NCBI GenBank assembly: GCA_013289715.1 | Contig: JABCZJ010000007.1 | Coordinates: forward strand, 184,820-248,819 | Direction of reading: 5' to 3' | Source: Acidobacteriota bacterium | GTDB taxonomy: Bacteria; Acidobacteriota; Terriglobia; Acidiferrales; UBA7541 | DNA: 64,000 bases | Shown here: one piece after another, positions 8,486 through 16,545 of the stretch | Layout: the number at the start of each line of letters is the position of its first letter | Position numbering within the stretch: the first letter of the stretch is position 1 | Position numbers and translations under genes: made by a program | The notes under the pieces: model-generated | Database searches by the model: none | What the model was told of the DNA's origin: nothing | Seen by the model: the letters and a program-made list of their open reading frames with translations, nothing else

Positions 8486-9409
8486 GTGCATAAGGTGATT
8501 ATCATCGGGAGTGGTTGCGCCGGTTTGACTGCGGCGATCTATGCGGCGCGCGCGGATTTGAGTCCGTTAGTGCTGGACGGCTACGAGCCGGGCGGACAAC
8601 TCGCGTTGACGACCATGGTGGAAAATTTCCCGGGCTTTCCCGATGGCATTTTGGGGCCGGAGCTGATCGAAAACTCGCGCAAGCAGGCGCAGCGCTTCGG
8701 CACGGAATTCCAATCCGGCGCGGTCACGTCAGTGGATCTGAGCCGCAGGCCGTTCACTGTAGTCGCCGGCAAAGAAACGTACCAGACCGAGACTCTGATC
8801 GTCGCGGCGGGCGCGTCGGCGAGAATGCTGGGCATCGAATCGGAGCGGCACTTGCTAGGGCACGGAGTTTCCACCTGCGCGACGTGCGACGGTTTCTTCT
8901 TCCGCGGAAAAGACATCATTGTGGTGGGCGGCGGTGACACCGCGATGGAAGAGGCCACTTTCCTCACGAAATTCGCGCGGAAGGTTACACTGATTCATCG
9001 CCGCAACGAATTCCGCGCCACGAAAATCATGCTGGATCGCGCGCACGCCAACGAAAAAATCGAGTTCCTAACACCTTATGTGATCGAGGAAGTTCACGAC
9101 GTCAACAGCAAGTCCGTGGAAAAAGTGAGAATCCGCAACACGGATAATAGCGAAACCAGGGAGCTTGAAACCTCCGGAGTTTTCGTCGCCATCGGCCACG
9201 ATCCAAATACGAAGCTATTCAAGGGGCAGCTTGCTATGGACGAAAACGGCTACCTCATCACGCATGACGGCCCGAAAACCAATATCGAAGGCGTGTTTGC
9301 CGCTGGAGACGTGCAGGATCATCATTACCGCCAGGCGATCACCGCGGCAGGCTCCGGTTGCATGGCTGCTATCGAGGCGGAACGGTTCCTGGAAGGGCAC
9401 AAAGGCTGA
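8486..9409 (+). CDS. trxB: Thioredoxin reductase
   Basis: A 307-residue FAD/NADPH enzyme that reduces thioredoxin in the cytoplasm. The FAD fingerprint GSGCAG is at residues 8-13, the redox-active CATC at 131-134, the NADPH-binding GGGDTA at 148-153 and the C-terminal FAD motif GVFAAGDVQDHHYRQA near residue 273. Length and all motifs are those of bacterial TrxB. GTG 8486 is preceded by GGAGA about 9 bases upstream and places the FAD motif at the usual distance. The frame is open upstream and could produce an N-terminally extended form. The TlpA-like gene nearby suggests a shared thiol-redox theme. Confidence 0.95.
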   Translation: MHKVIIIGSGCAGLTAAIYAARADLSPLVLDGYEPGGQLALTTMVENFPGFPDGILGPELIENSRKQAQRFGTEFQSGAVTSVDLSRRPFTVVAGKETYQTETLIVAAGASARMLGIESERHLLGHGVSTCATCDGFFFRGKDIIVVGGGDTAMEEATFLTKFARKVTLIHRRNEFRATKIMLDRAHANEKIEFLTPYVIEEVHDVNSKSVEKVRIRNTDNSETRELETSGVFVAIGHDPNTKLFKGQLAMDENGYLITHDGPKTNIEGVFAAGDVQDHHYRQAITAAGSGCMAAIEAERFLEGHKG

Positions 9410-9503
9410 CGCCACAGCCGCAATTGCTGCATAATTCAGAGTTCATGCCGCCACAACCGCACCCGTTGCTCCAATCTCAATTACTGAAGCTCGGCCTTTT
9501 CTG

Positions 9504-10451
9504 ATGCGCGCGCTCCTGCTGCGTCTTTCGGAGAGCAAGCGACTGGCGCCGCTGATGATGCGCAGCGGTGTGAGCCGCCGTGTCGCCCGCCGCTTCGTTG
9601 CCGGTGAAACTCTGGACGACGCGCTGGAAGCCGCGCGTGAAGTGAATCGCGCGCTGCAGCTGGCCAGCCTGGATTTGCTTGGCGAAAATGTGTCGGATGA
9701 AGACGGCGCACGGCGAGCCGCTGACGAATACATTGCGATCTTCGATCGCATCGCGCAGGAACACCTGGACGCGAATGTTTCGCTGAAGCTGACGCAACTC
9801 GGCCTGGACCTGAACGAAGAACTCTGCCAGGAACTTCTGGAAAAAATCGTCGCGCACGCCGCCAGCCAGTCGAATTTCGTGCGCGTGGATATGGAAGGCT
9901 CGGCCTACACGCAGCGCACCGTGGAGATGGTGAAGCGTGTGCGCTCCGAGTACTCGAACGTGGGCACAGTGATGCAGGCATATCTTTATCGCGCCGAGCA
10001 GGATGTGCAGGAATTACTCGCTGCGGGTTGCCGCCTGCGGCTTTGCAAGGGCGCTTACCAGGAACCGCCCGAAGTGGCGTTCCCCAAGAAAGCCGATGTG
10101 GACGCCAACTACGTGAAGCTGATGAGAATGCTCCTGGCGAGTGGGATTTATCATGGCATCGCCACGCATGATCCGGCTATGATTCGCGCTGTGCTCGATT
10201 TCGTGCGCCAACAGGATATCAAGCGCGACCGTTTCGAATTTCAGATGCTCTACGGCATTCGCACCGATTTGCAGCAGAAATTGGTGCGCGACGGCTATCG
10301 CGTCCGCGTGTATATCCCGTTCGGCGTGGATTGGTTTCCTTACTTCATGCGCCGCCTCGCCGAACGCCCCGCCAACGTGACTTTCTTCCTGCGCAATCTG
10401 CTTCCGCGTTCCTCGGCGAAAGCCACTCCGCGATCTACTTCAGGCTCATGA
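9504..10451 (+). CDS. Proline dehydrogenase
   Basis: A 315-residue FAD-dependent enzyme that oxidises proline to pyrroline-5-carboxylate and passes electrons to the quinone pool. Diagnostic segments include VSLKLTQLGLD, the RVDMEGSAYTQRT strand, LRLCKGAYQEP, IATHD, FQMLYGIR and the C-terminal YFMRRLAERP substrate-binding arginine motif. Length fits the monofunctional enzyme of Gram-positives, Deinococcus and acidobacteria rather than the long PutA. No P5C dehydrogenase gene is present in the window. Confidence 0.93.
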   Translation: MRALLLRLSESKRLAPLMMRSGVSRRVARRFVAGETLDDALEAAREVNRALQLASLDLLGENVSDEDGARRAADEYIAIFDRIAQEHLDANVSLKLTQLGLDLNEELCQELLEKIVAHAASQSNFVRVDMEGSAYTQRTVEMVKRVRSEYSNVGTVMQAYLYRAEQDVQELLAAGCRLRLCKGAYQEPPEVAFPKKADVDANYVKLMRMLLASGIYHGIATHDPAMIRAVLDFVRQQDIKRDRFEFQMLYGIRTDLQQKLVRDGYRVRVYIPFGVDWFPYFMRRLAERPANVTFFLRNLLPRSSAKATPRSTSGS

Positions 10452-10473
10452 TCCCGCGCACGCAAACCGGTTT

Positions 10474-11181
10474 TCATCCCGTCAACATCTCGACGCGCCC
10501 ATCGCCAAACACCATGAGAATCTTATTCAAGTCGGTCGCTATGCGCAGTCGTGAATAGATGTAGCGATATGCCTCCAAGCATGAAATTTCTCGGGCGCTT
10601 ATCACAACCAGCCAGCGCTCGCCAGCGAGCTTTCGCCCGTAGCTGTCCGCCTCGGCGCTGATTACGTCGAGCAATTCTCGTGTCATGTTCGAAAGTAGAA
10701 GTGGGTCTGAATCGGAATTGTGCACGAACCCAATCATTTTTGGCGCTCGCTCAGATTCGTCTCGCAATAGTCGAATCTGGACACGATTCCCGTGAATTGT
10801 GTACTTCTCATCTCGGCGCGGCGATCTCCGCCCGAGAAGAGTATTTATCTTGTCTTCGAGCGACGCAGCTGTTTTCAATGGCAAAAGGATGGGAGCAGTG
10901 ATGGTCAGCACTACCGTCATGCCGTCCGGCACGGTTTTGCCAAGGGTTACTCGCAGACGATCCATGAGTCTCATCGCAACCTTATCGAACCTCAAGTGAG
11001 GTTTGGCTGCGTTTCCTTGGACAGTGCCGCGCCGTTTCAGGGTTGTGATGTCAACCGCAACCCGTTTCCCAGCGACCGTGATATTGGCGTCGTGGGCGTC
11101 GTTTCTCTCTTCCCAGGTTGCCGAGAATCGTCTAGCGATGGCTTCGATGGCGCTTCGCTCTTGCTTCGTCAAATCCCCCAT
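10474..11181 (-). CDS. Hypothetical protein, 235 aa
   Basis: A soluble protein without signal peptide or membrane helix. The N-terminal ~80 residues are basic and contain ANITVAGKRVAVDITTLKRR. The middle has a strand-like stretch TVVLTITAPILLP, and the end reads YIYSRLRIATDLNKILMVFGDG. The alternating strands and helices of the first half could be a nuclease-like fold, but I find no convincing active site. It is convergent with the proline dehydrogenase gene (22 bases between ends), and its start lies near 11181 with no clear ribosome site. Confidence 0.7.
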   Translation of the reverse strand: MGDLTKQERSAIEAIARRFSATWEERNDAHDANITVAGKRVAVDITTLKRRGTVQGNAAKPHLRFDKVAMRLMDRLRVTLGKTVPDGMTVVLTITAPILLPLKTAASLEDKINTLLGRRSPRRDEKYTIHGNRVQIRLLRDESERAPKMIGFVHNSDSDPLLLSNMTRELLDVISAEADSYGRKLAGERWLVVISAREISCLEAYRYIYSRLRIATDLNKILMVFGDGRVEMLTG

Positions 11182-11271
11182 GCGTTCCTACCTCTGAGGA
11201 CGACTCCATTTGTCTGGCGAAAATATCGCGGTTTCTTGCGCTGCGGCGGGCGGCCGGCGATTCGTTTCGCG

Positions 11272-11901
11272 CTACGACTTGCGGCAGATGGCGACGCCAT
11301 CGCGCAACGGCACGATCACGGGGAAAAGTTCCGGCGAAGCATAGACCATGCGGTTGAATTCCAGGATGCCGCGCGTGTTATCGTCCTTCGGCGGCTGGGC
11401 GACACGGCCGGACCATAGCACGTTGTCTGTGATGACCAGGCCACCGCTTTTCAGCCGCGGCAGGGATTTCTTCAGCGCCGCGGGGTATTGATGTTTGTAA
11501 ACATCAATCAGGATGATGTCGAACGTGCCGTCGGTGGCGTCAATCAAGTCCACCGCTTCTCCGGTCATGAATCGGATGTTCTTGCTGACGCCGGCGCGTT
11601 CGAAGTTCTTGTGCGCGAGTTCCGCATTCGCCGGGTCTCCATCGGTGCAATAAATCTCGGCGGCAGGTCCGGCAGCGCGCGCGAACCAGATCGCGGAATA
11701 GCCGATGGCCGAGCCCATCTCGAAAATTCTGTTTGCTCCGGAGAGCCGAGCCATCAGCCATAGCAGACGCCCGCAATCCGGCCCGATGATCGGGATGTCG
11801 CGCTCCTTCGCGTACTTTTCGATGTCTGCAAGCACGGCATCGCGCTCCGGCAGCAGGCTCGATAAATATTTTTCAACTTGCGGTTCCAGAATTCCCGGCA
11901 T
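11272..11901 (-). CDS. Class I SAM-dependent O-methyltransferase (CCoAOMT-like)
   Basis: A 209-residue cytoplasmic methyltransferase. SAM motif I is FEMGSAIGYSAIW (about 60-72), the acidic ribose-binding strand is IYCTDGD (83-89), and metal ligands typical of the caffeoyl-CoA O-methyltransferase group are visible at Asp133 (LIDVYKHQYP) and Asp159-Asn160 (ITDNVLWSG). It probably methylates a catechol-like hydroxyl; the substrate is not predictable. It lies 8 bases downstream of the UPF0173 hydrolase gene and is likely co-transcribed with it. Confidence 0.92.
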   Translation of the reverse strand: MPGILEPQVEKYLSSLLPERDAVLADIEKYAKERDIPIIGPDCGRLLWLMARLSGANRIFEMGSAIGYSAIWFARAAGPAAEIYCTDGDPANAELAHKNFERAGVSKNIRFMTGEAVDLIDATDGTFDIILIDVYKHQYPAALKKSLPRLKSGGLVITDNVLWSGRVAQPPKDDNTRGILEFNRMVYASPELFPVIVPLRDGVAICRKS

Positions 11902-11909
11902 TTTCGCTC

Positions 11910-12653
11910 CTAGACCTGCGCGCTGAAGTGCGAGCTGAGTTCTCCGATTGACTCACCGGGCTTTAGCACATGAATTTCAAGGCCGCTGATATCTTGCGTG
12001 AACTGGCGGACTTGTTCGGGCCGGCCCACCAGCTGTGGGAACGTCCCGAAGTGCATAGGGATCACGTGGCGAACATTCAAGAAGCGAATGGCCATGGCCG
12101 CTTCGCGCGGACCCATCGTGAAGTGATCACCGATCGGCAGCAACGCCACGTCCGGCGCGTACAGCTGCGCGATCAACTTCATGTCGCTGAAAAGCGCCGT
12201 GTCACCTGCGTGATAGACCGTCAGTCCGCCGGGAAGCCGCAGAACGTAGCCGCAAGCTTCGCCGCCATAAACGATGTGATCGCCGTCGAGGATGCCGCAG
12301 GAATGCACGGCGTTGACCATGGTCACTTCGATTTCGCCGACTTTCTGCGTGCCGCCTTTATTCATCGCGTTGCTGTTCTGCACGCCTTTTGATTCCAGCC
12401 ACGCGCACAGTTCATAAATTCCCACGACCTGCGGGTTGAATTTCTTGCCAAGTTCCACGGCGTCGGCGATGTGGTCGAAATGTCCGTGCGTGATCAACAT
12501 GGTGTCCACGCGCTCGAATCTTTTATTCGCTTCAGGGCAAAGCGGGTTGGTCAGAATCCAGGGATCCACCAGAATTACTTTGCCGCTGGGAGTGTCAATA
12601 CGAAATGCAGCGTGGCCCAGCCAGGTGATTTTATTGCCGCGCGTGTGAAGCAT
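11910..12653 (-). CDS. UPF0173 metal-dependent hydrolase (metallo-beta-lactamase fold)
   Basis: A 247-residue protein of the YtkL-like UPF0173 family. It contains the metal-binding motif THGHFDH (residues 55-61), the AFRIDTPSGKVILVDPW opening strand pair, HAGDTALFSDM and the C-terminal IPMHFGTFP histidine motif. These ligands fit a di-metal hydrolase of the beta-lactamase/L-ascorbate lactonase type. The physiological substrate is unknown. It appears to be the first gene of a pair with the O-methyltransferase. Confidence 0.93.
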   Translation of the reverse strand: MLHTRGNKITWLGHAAFRIDTPSGKVILVDPWILTNPLCPEANKRFERVDTMLITHGHFDHIADAVELGKKFNPQVVGIYELCAWLESKGVQNSNAMNKGGTQKVGEIEVTMVNAVHSCGILDGDHIVYGGEACGYVLRLPGGLTVYHAGDTALFSDMKLIAQLYAPDVALLPIGDHFTMGPREAAMAIRFLNVRHVIPMHFGTFPQLVGRPEQVRQFTQDISGLEIHVLKPGESIGELSSHFSAQV

Positions 12654-12698
12654 CAGCGCTTGCCTCCTGTTCTTATGATTAGCCCAAACCGTTGCGAA

Positions 12699-13319
12699 TC
12701 ATTGTGCCCCGCCATGCCCGCTCTCGACTCCGCTGGCTGCGGGCCCCAGCGTCGCGCGGAACGCCTGTTCGAACACAGGCTGCGAGCGCGTGCCCAGGAA
12801 AAATCCTACGATCTGACCGTCGCGCCGATAAAAAATCGTTTGCGGCATGGTGCCTTTCCACTCCGGATTCACGCCGTCGTAGAAAGCGTCCAGATCAATC
12901 CCGGGTTTCTGGCGGTAATTGGGGAATGGCGGTTGCGTGCGCGCAATGAATCGCCGCACCAGGTTCATGTCCGATTCGTCGTCCATGTCCACGCCCACCA
13001 CGCTGACGCCCTGCGGTTTGAATTCCTTGGCCAACTCGACAATCATGGGGTACTCATCGCGGCAGGGCTCGCACCACGTGGCCCAAAAATTCACTACGAG
13101 CGCCTTCCCTCTGTATTTCGCGAGCAACTGCCGGTAGCCGGCAAGATCAATCAGCGGGGGGTCGGCAGCGCCAGCCGCTTTGCCCGCGTGCGGCGCAGCT
13201 CTGCCCGCGTCCGTTTGCGTGCGCCCAGGCCGCGCAGCAACAAGAGCCAGCGCCAGCAACAGTGCGAACGCTATAAGATTCCGACGGTGATGTCGCGATT
13301 GCTGGGTTCCGTTTCTCAT
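12699..13319 (-). CDS. TlpA-family thiol-disulfide oxidoreductase, exported
   Basis: A 206-residue protein with an N-terminal membrane/signal segment (residues 14-30) and a thioredoxin-fold domain with active site WCEPC (Cys83, Cys86). The VVGVDMDDESDMN insertion and the WKGTMPQTIFYRRDG cis-proline region are typical of TlpA/ResA proteins that reduce disulfides outside the cytoplasmic membrane, for example in apocytochrome c. It is distinct from the TlpA-CcmH-like fusion at 5271 because it lacks the second cysteine module. It is transcribed in the same direction as the UPF0173 gene, 45 bases away. Confidence 0.9.
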   Translation of the reverse strand: MRNGTQQSRHHRRNLIAFALLLALALVAARPGRTQTDAGRAAPHAGKAAGAADPPLIDLAGYRQLLAKYRGKALVVNFWATWCEPCRDEYPMIVELAKEFKPQGVSVVGVDMDDESDMNLVRRFIARTQPPFPNYRQKPGIDLDAFYDGVNPEWKGTMPQTIFYRRDGQIVGFFLGTRSQPVFEQAFRATLGPAASGVESGHGGAQ

Positions 13320-13510
13320 TTGGCTATTCTATCGGTTTGACCCGACGTGCGGCAACCCGGGGGCGGTCGCAGCTCGACGCCGTGAGGGTAGTGGCTCAGC
13401 CTCCAATGACGCATCAGGAGCAACGGGTGTGCGCGCCCTGCTACCCCTGGGGCTTGTACGCCGGCGGACTGACAGCGACGAGATCACGTTGCGGCATCTG
13501 GCCTCCCAGC

Positions 13511-13771
13511 ATGGAGCCAGAAATGGTACGAAGGACTTGGGACAGCTCCGGATTCTACGCGCGAACAGGCGGCCCGTCGCCTTCTGAGGACTCCGCTCTG
13601 GATGGCAGTCACAGGCGGGAGCTATATCGGGCTGCGCTCCTTGAACTCGACCTTGAAAAATTGAGAGAACGCGTGGAGGCAGCGGAGGAAGCAATTCGCG
13701 CCCGAACTTCGCGCAATGGCGGCATGCTGAGCGACGAGCGAACCGCCATACAGACGCTACGTCCGCGTTGA
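13511..13771 (+). CDS. Small hypothetical protein with helical RELYRAALLELD segment
   Basis: The C-terminal part, HRRELYRAALLELDLEKLRE followed by EAAEEAIRARTSRNGG, is amphipathic and protein-like. It resembles small helical proteins often seen in acidobacterial genomes (recollection, not a search). The residues before it are low in structure and the start is uncertain: ATG 13511 and 13523 are candidates, and the frame is open from 13337. No neighbour suggests a function. Confidence 0.5.
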   Translation: MEPEMVRRTWDSSGFYARTGGPSPSEDSALDGSHRRELYRAALLELDLEKLRERVEAAEEAIRARTSRNGGMLSDERTAIQTLRPR

Positions 13772-14120
13772 ATGTCTTGCAGGCCGGCGTGAAACGGAGC
13801 AGCCCACCGGTCAAGAATTCGGGACTCTGAACCACGATAGAATCGAGAGCGCCCGGGATAGACACTGGGCACATGCGTTCTGGATTTTCCGCGTAGCCCT
13901 AGCATCCCACACATTTTCCTAAACCTTCGTATCGCGAGAAGTGACCGAATACATCGCGCGCCGCCCCTGGCGCGAGGGTTGTGCGCGGATCTCCGATCGT
14001 GCGGCGCCGCTACGAAAACGACGCTGCGGATAGCGATCAGACCCCGGCCAAGTTTGGTCTATCGTTCCTATCCGTTCAATGGATTTGCCTGTCGAGCCGT
14101 CACGCTTTAAGCTCCGTCGC
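13772..14120. other. Gene-poor stretch
   Basis: About 350 bases with no convincing reading frame on either strand, no tRNA-like cloverleaf and no strong repeat. The minus-strand open frames here have arginine-rich translations typical of antisense noise in GC-rich DNA. Confidence 0.5.
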
Positions 14121-14240
14121 ATGACCGTCTCATTTGCCACCGCCTGCTTCGCTCTGTTGGCCGCGGTGCTGCATTTCGTGTCCTATAAGCTGAAGAAGAC
14201 GGCCGAGAAAAAGTCGTTCCACATCAAACGCAGCGCTTGA
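14121..14240 (+). CDS. Small single-pass membrane protein, 39 aa
   Basis: ATG 14121 to TGA 14240 encodes MTVSFATACFALLAAVLHFV followed by a strongly basic tail (SYKLKKTAEKKSF). One hydrophobic helix of about 18 residues with positive charges after it suggests an N-out, C-in inner-membrane miniprotein. There is no clear Shine-Dalgarno sequence, so expression is uncertain. Function unknown. Confidence 0.4.
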   Translation: MTVSFATACFALLAAVLHFVSYKLKKTAEKKSFHIKRSA

Positions 14241-14380
14241 CGCCGCCGGTTCTCGCGCATCCGCCGCCGCACTTCCTGCTTCTCTCGGCAGCTTTTCAAA
14301 TCCCAACTGGTCGCGGTCCGCAGGTTACTCTGGAATTTACTCGCCGGGTAATGCCTGCCGGACTTACCCCCGTGTGACGA

Positions 14381-15028
14381 TCAGCCGAGCCGCGTTAGAA
14401 CAACGTGTGTTGCGTTCACGGTCGCAACGTGTTTGGTACACCGATAGCCAAGCTTGGGTGCGTCAATTCCAGCGAACAGGTGCTCGCCCGAGCCGAGGAG
14501 CACTGGCGCAATCGCCAGATGAAGCTCATCAATAAGCGCCGCGCGAAGATACTCTCGAATCGTTTCTATGCCTCCTCCGATTTGAACATCGTGCCCCTGC
14601 GCTGCTTCGCTTGCGCGCTGCAGTGCCGCTTGGATGCCGTCCGTAACAAAATGGAAAACCGTCCCGCCGTCCATGGGGATGGACGGGCGGGCAAAGTGTG
14701 TAAGCACGAAGACAGGAGCGTGATAAGGCGGGTTGTCACCCCACCAACCCTTCCACGCGTCGTCGGGCCATGGACCGCGAATCGGCCCGAACATGTTCCG
14801 GCCCAGAATCCAGGCCCCGACATTCGCGAACCCGTTGGCCGCAAAATCATCATCGACGCCCGTGGCGCCGCCGTCGTTTCCAATCAGCCGTTGAAACGTT
14901 TGAGTAGGTACGAACCATTGGTGCAGGCTCCTGCCCTCCACACCGAGTGGATTTGCCAGGTCTTGATTGGGGCCGGCGCCGTAGCCATCCAGGGAGATGG
15001 AGAAGTTGCGAACCCGAAGTTTAGTCAT
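14381..15028 (-). CDS. Dihydrofolate reductase / RibD C-terminal domain-family protein
   Basis: A 215-residue protein beginning MTKLRVRNFSISLDGYGAGP, the usual opening of RibD C-terminal-domain proteins related to dihydrofolate reductase. Further family segments are WILGRNMFGPIRGPW, PVFVLTHFARP, VQIGGGIETIREYL and the ending LLGSGEHLFAG. These proteins bind NADPH, and the substrate of stand-alone members is usually unknown. ATG 15028 matches the family start, while an in-frame ATG at 15058 would add ten atypical residues. Confidence 0.9.
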   Translation of the reverse strand: MTKLRVRNFSISLDGYGAGPNQDLANPLGVEGRSLHQWFVPTQTFQRLIGNDGGATGVDDDFAANGFANVGAWILGRNMFGPIRGPWPDDAWKGWWGDNPPYHAPVFVLTHFARPSIPMDGGTVFHFVTDGIQAALQRASEAAQGHDVQIGGGIETIREYLRAALIDELHLAIAPVLLGSGEHLFAGIDAPKLGYRCTKHVATVNATHVVLTRLG

Positions 15029-15292
15029 GATGATCCCATCCCGAGACTGCGGGCGCACATGTTAGGTTGGCACAAGTGGCGCGTCAATGAGTAAAGGCAG
15101 CGTGCAGTCTAAGTACCGATCAACACGCTGATCGCGCAGCGAGGGCGCTTGCACGGAACCTGGTAGTCGATTACCCGCTATCCAGCATCGAGAGTTTAAT
15201 TTCTTGGTTCTCGCGCGGCCGGCCAGTTTCCACGTGTGCGACAATCTCACCGCTTTAAACTCCAGGCCGACGCGCAGCCTGAGGAGTTTACG

Positions 15293-15822
15293 ATGAAAAC
15301 GGCGACTTGTTTATTGCTGATTACCCTGATCGTGACCGCCATTGCTCCGCTGCAATCAGGCGCGCAGGCTCCGGGCGAATGGCGCGACGATCTGGTAGAT
15401 CACATGGTTGGCACATGGAAACTGCAGGGAACGGTCATGGCTCGCGACGCGCACCATGAGGTTGACGCTGAGTGGGTGCTCAACCACCAATTCCATCGCA
15501 TCCGCGAAAAAGCGGCAGCTGGCGCGCCTGGCTCCGAGAACGGCTAGGAGGCGACTTGGTTTCTCGGCTACGACCCGGTCAGCGAGCGCTGCGTCCTGCA
15601 TCTGCTCGACGTGTGCGGAGGGCGATTCTCAGAAACGCTCGGCTACGGCGTGCGCGACGGCAACGCCACCCGATTTGTATTTGAATACCCGGAGGCCCGT
15701 TTCACACCGTGCTTCAGTGGTCCCCGGAAAAAGATACCCGGGAATGGCTAATGACGCAGAAAGACAAAGACGGCAAGTGGGCGACTTTTGGCGACTTTAG
15801 GCTCACCGGGTCGCCGCAGTAA
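15293..15822 (+). pseudogene. Exported DUF1579-like protein, broken by a stop and a frameshift
   Basis: The gene begins with a good ribosome site (GAGGAG 15281) and a signal peptide (MKTATCLLLITLIVTAIAPL), then DHMVGTWKLQGTVMARDAHH. An in-frame TAG at 15545-15547 (codon 85) interrupts it. The same frame continues with EATWFLGYDPVSERCVLHLL. Near 15690-15700 the frame shifts, and the end reads WSPEKDTREWLMTQKDKDGK to TAA 15820. Joined, the pieces make a continuous secreted protein of about 175 residues resembling DUF1579-type lipocalin-like proteins. Two independent lesions argue for a true pseudogene over a single sequencing error. Confidence 0.75.
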
Positions 15823-15945
15823 GCCAGGTGCGGGATAAGTCACCGCGGAAAATCCTCATCAACCGCCAAGAAACATCTGCAGGGTCATTCTCCATCTCGG
15901 ATGCGGACTATTCAGCCTGCGATACGCGGCATTTCGTCCTGGGTA

Positions 15946-16485
15946 TCAAGGTGCGCAATGCGTGAAGACGTAGTCGCGATCCTTCGCCGGTACGTGGCAG
16001 GGGAAGCAAGTCTCATGCAGCGCCTTGTCGCCCGGTTTGCCGTCCCTGAAGTCCGCGAACCCCCAGCCGCCCGTCGCCGCGTACTTCTTTGAGTCCTTCA
16101 CCATCACCTGAATATTCACTGGGGACGCGACAACGAAAGATTGCGCGCCGGGGAATGCACCATCCAAGACCTTGTCGTTGACTTCCGACAAGACACGAGT
16201 CCAACGAATGGCCGCTATGAGGGTGCCGTCCGGGAACCGGACCTGCCCATCCTTAAAAGCCTTGAGCGTTATCTCGTTGCCGACTTGTGCGCGCAACTGA
16301 TCGAGCTTGCCCGGTACTCAGAGGTTGTTCACGGTGATCATTTTCCAATCGCGATATCCGGCGGGGATTTTCACTCCGTAGATCGGCGAGGAGTCTCCAT
16401 CAGCCTGTCCAGATGCCTGGGCCATGTAGGCGAAAATGCCGGCCGGGGTTACAACTGCAAGCAGCAAGAAACCGATCTGTTTCAT
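15946..16485 (-). pseudogene. Cytochrome P460-like heme protein with an in-frame TGA
   Basis: A signal peptide (MKQIGFLLLAVVTPAGIFA) is followed by GVKIPAGYRDWKMITVNNL, then TGA at 16320-16318 (codon 56). The same frame continues VPGKLDQLRAQVGNEITLKA, then VRFPDGTLIAAIRWTR, and ends with a CFPCH heme-binding motif before ETC-terminal residues VFTHCAP. This is the cytochrome P460/cytochrome c' -beta pattern, a periplasmic c-type heme protein. Everything except the one stop is intact. It is most simply a nonsense-mutated gene. Selenocysteine is unlikely, as discussed in the rejected list. The gene lies tail-to-tail with the other pseudogene. Confidence 0.72.
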
Positions 16486-16545
16486 CGTCCTCCTCCTCGT
16501 AGAATCTTGAGCACCACCCTTGGCTGTGCGCAATCTCGCGTTCGC

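Noticed and set aside
7658..9409. One continuous 583-codon ORF covering the end of the permease gene and all of trxB
   Set aside because: The first 85 codons overlap the permease gene in another frame and are not protein-like. The TrxB FAD motif begins only at 8486. It is an open frame by chance upstream, except for the possible frameshift product discussed above.
16318..16320. Selenocysteine reading of the TGA in the P460-like gene
   Set aside because: No selenocysteine insertion hairpin is evident just 3' of the codon, and P460 proteins do not need selenocysteine at this position.
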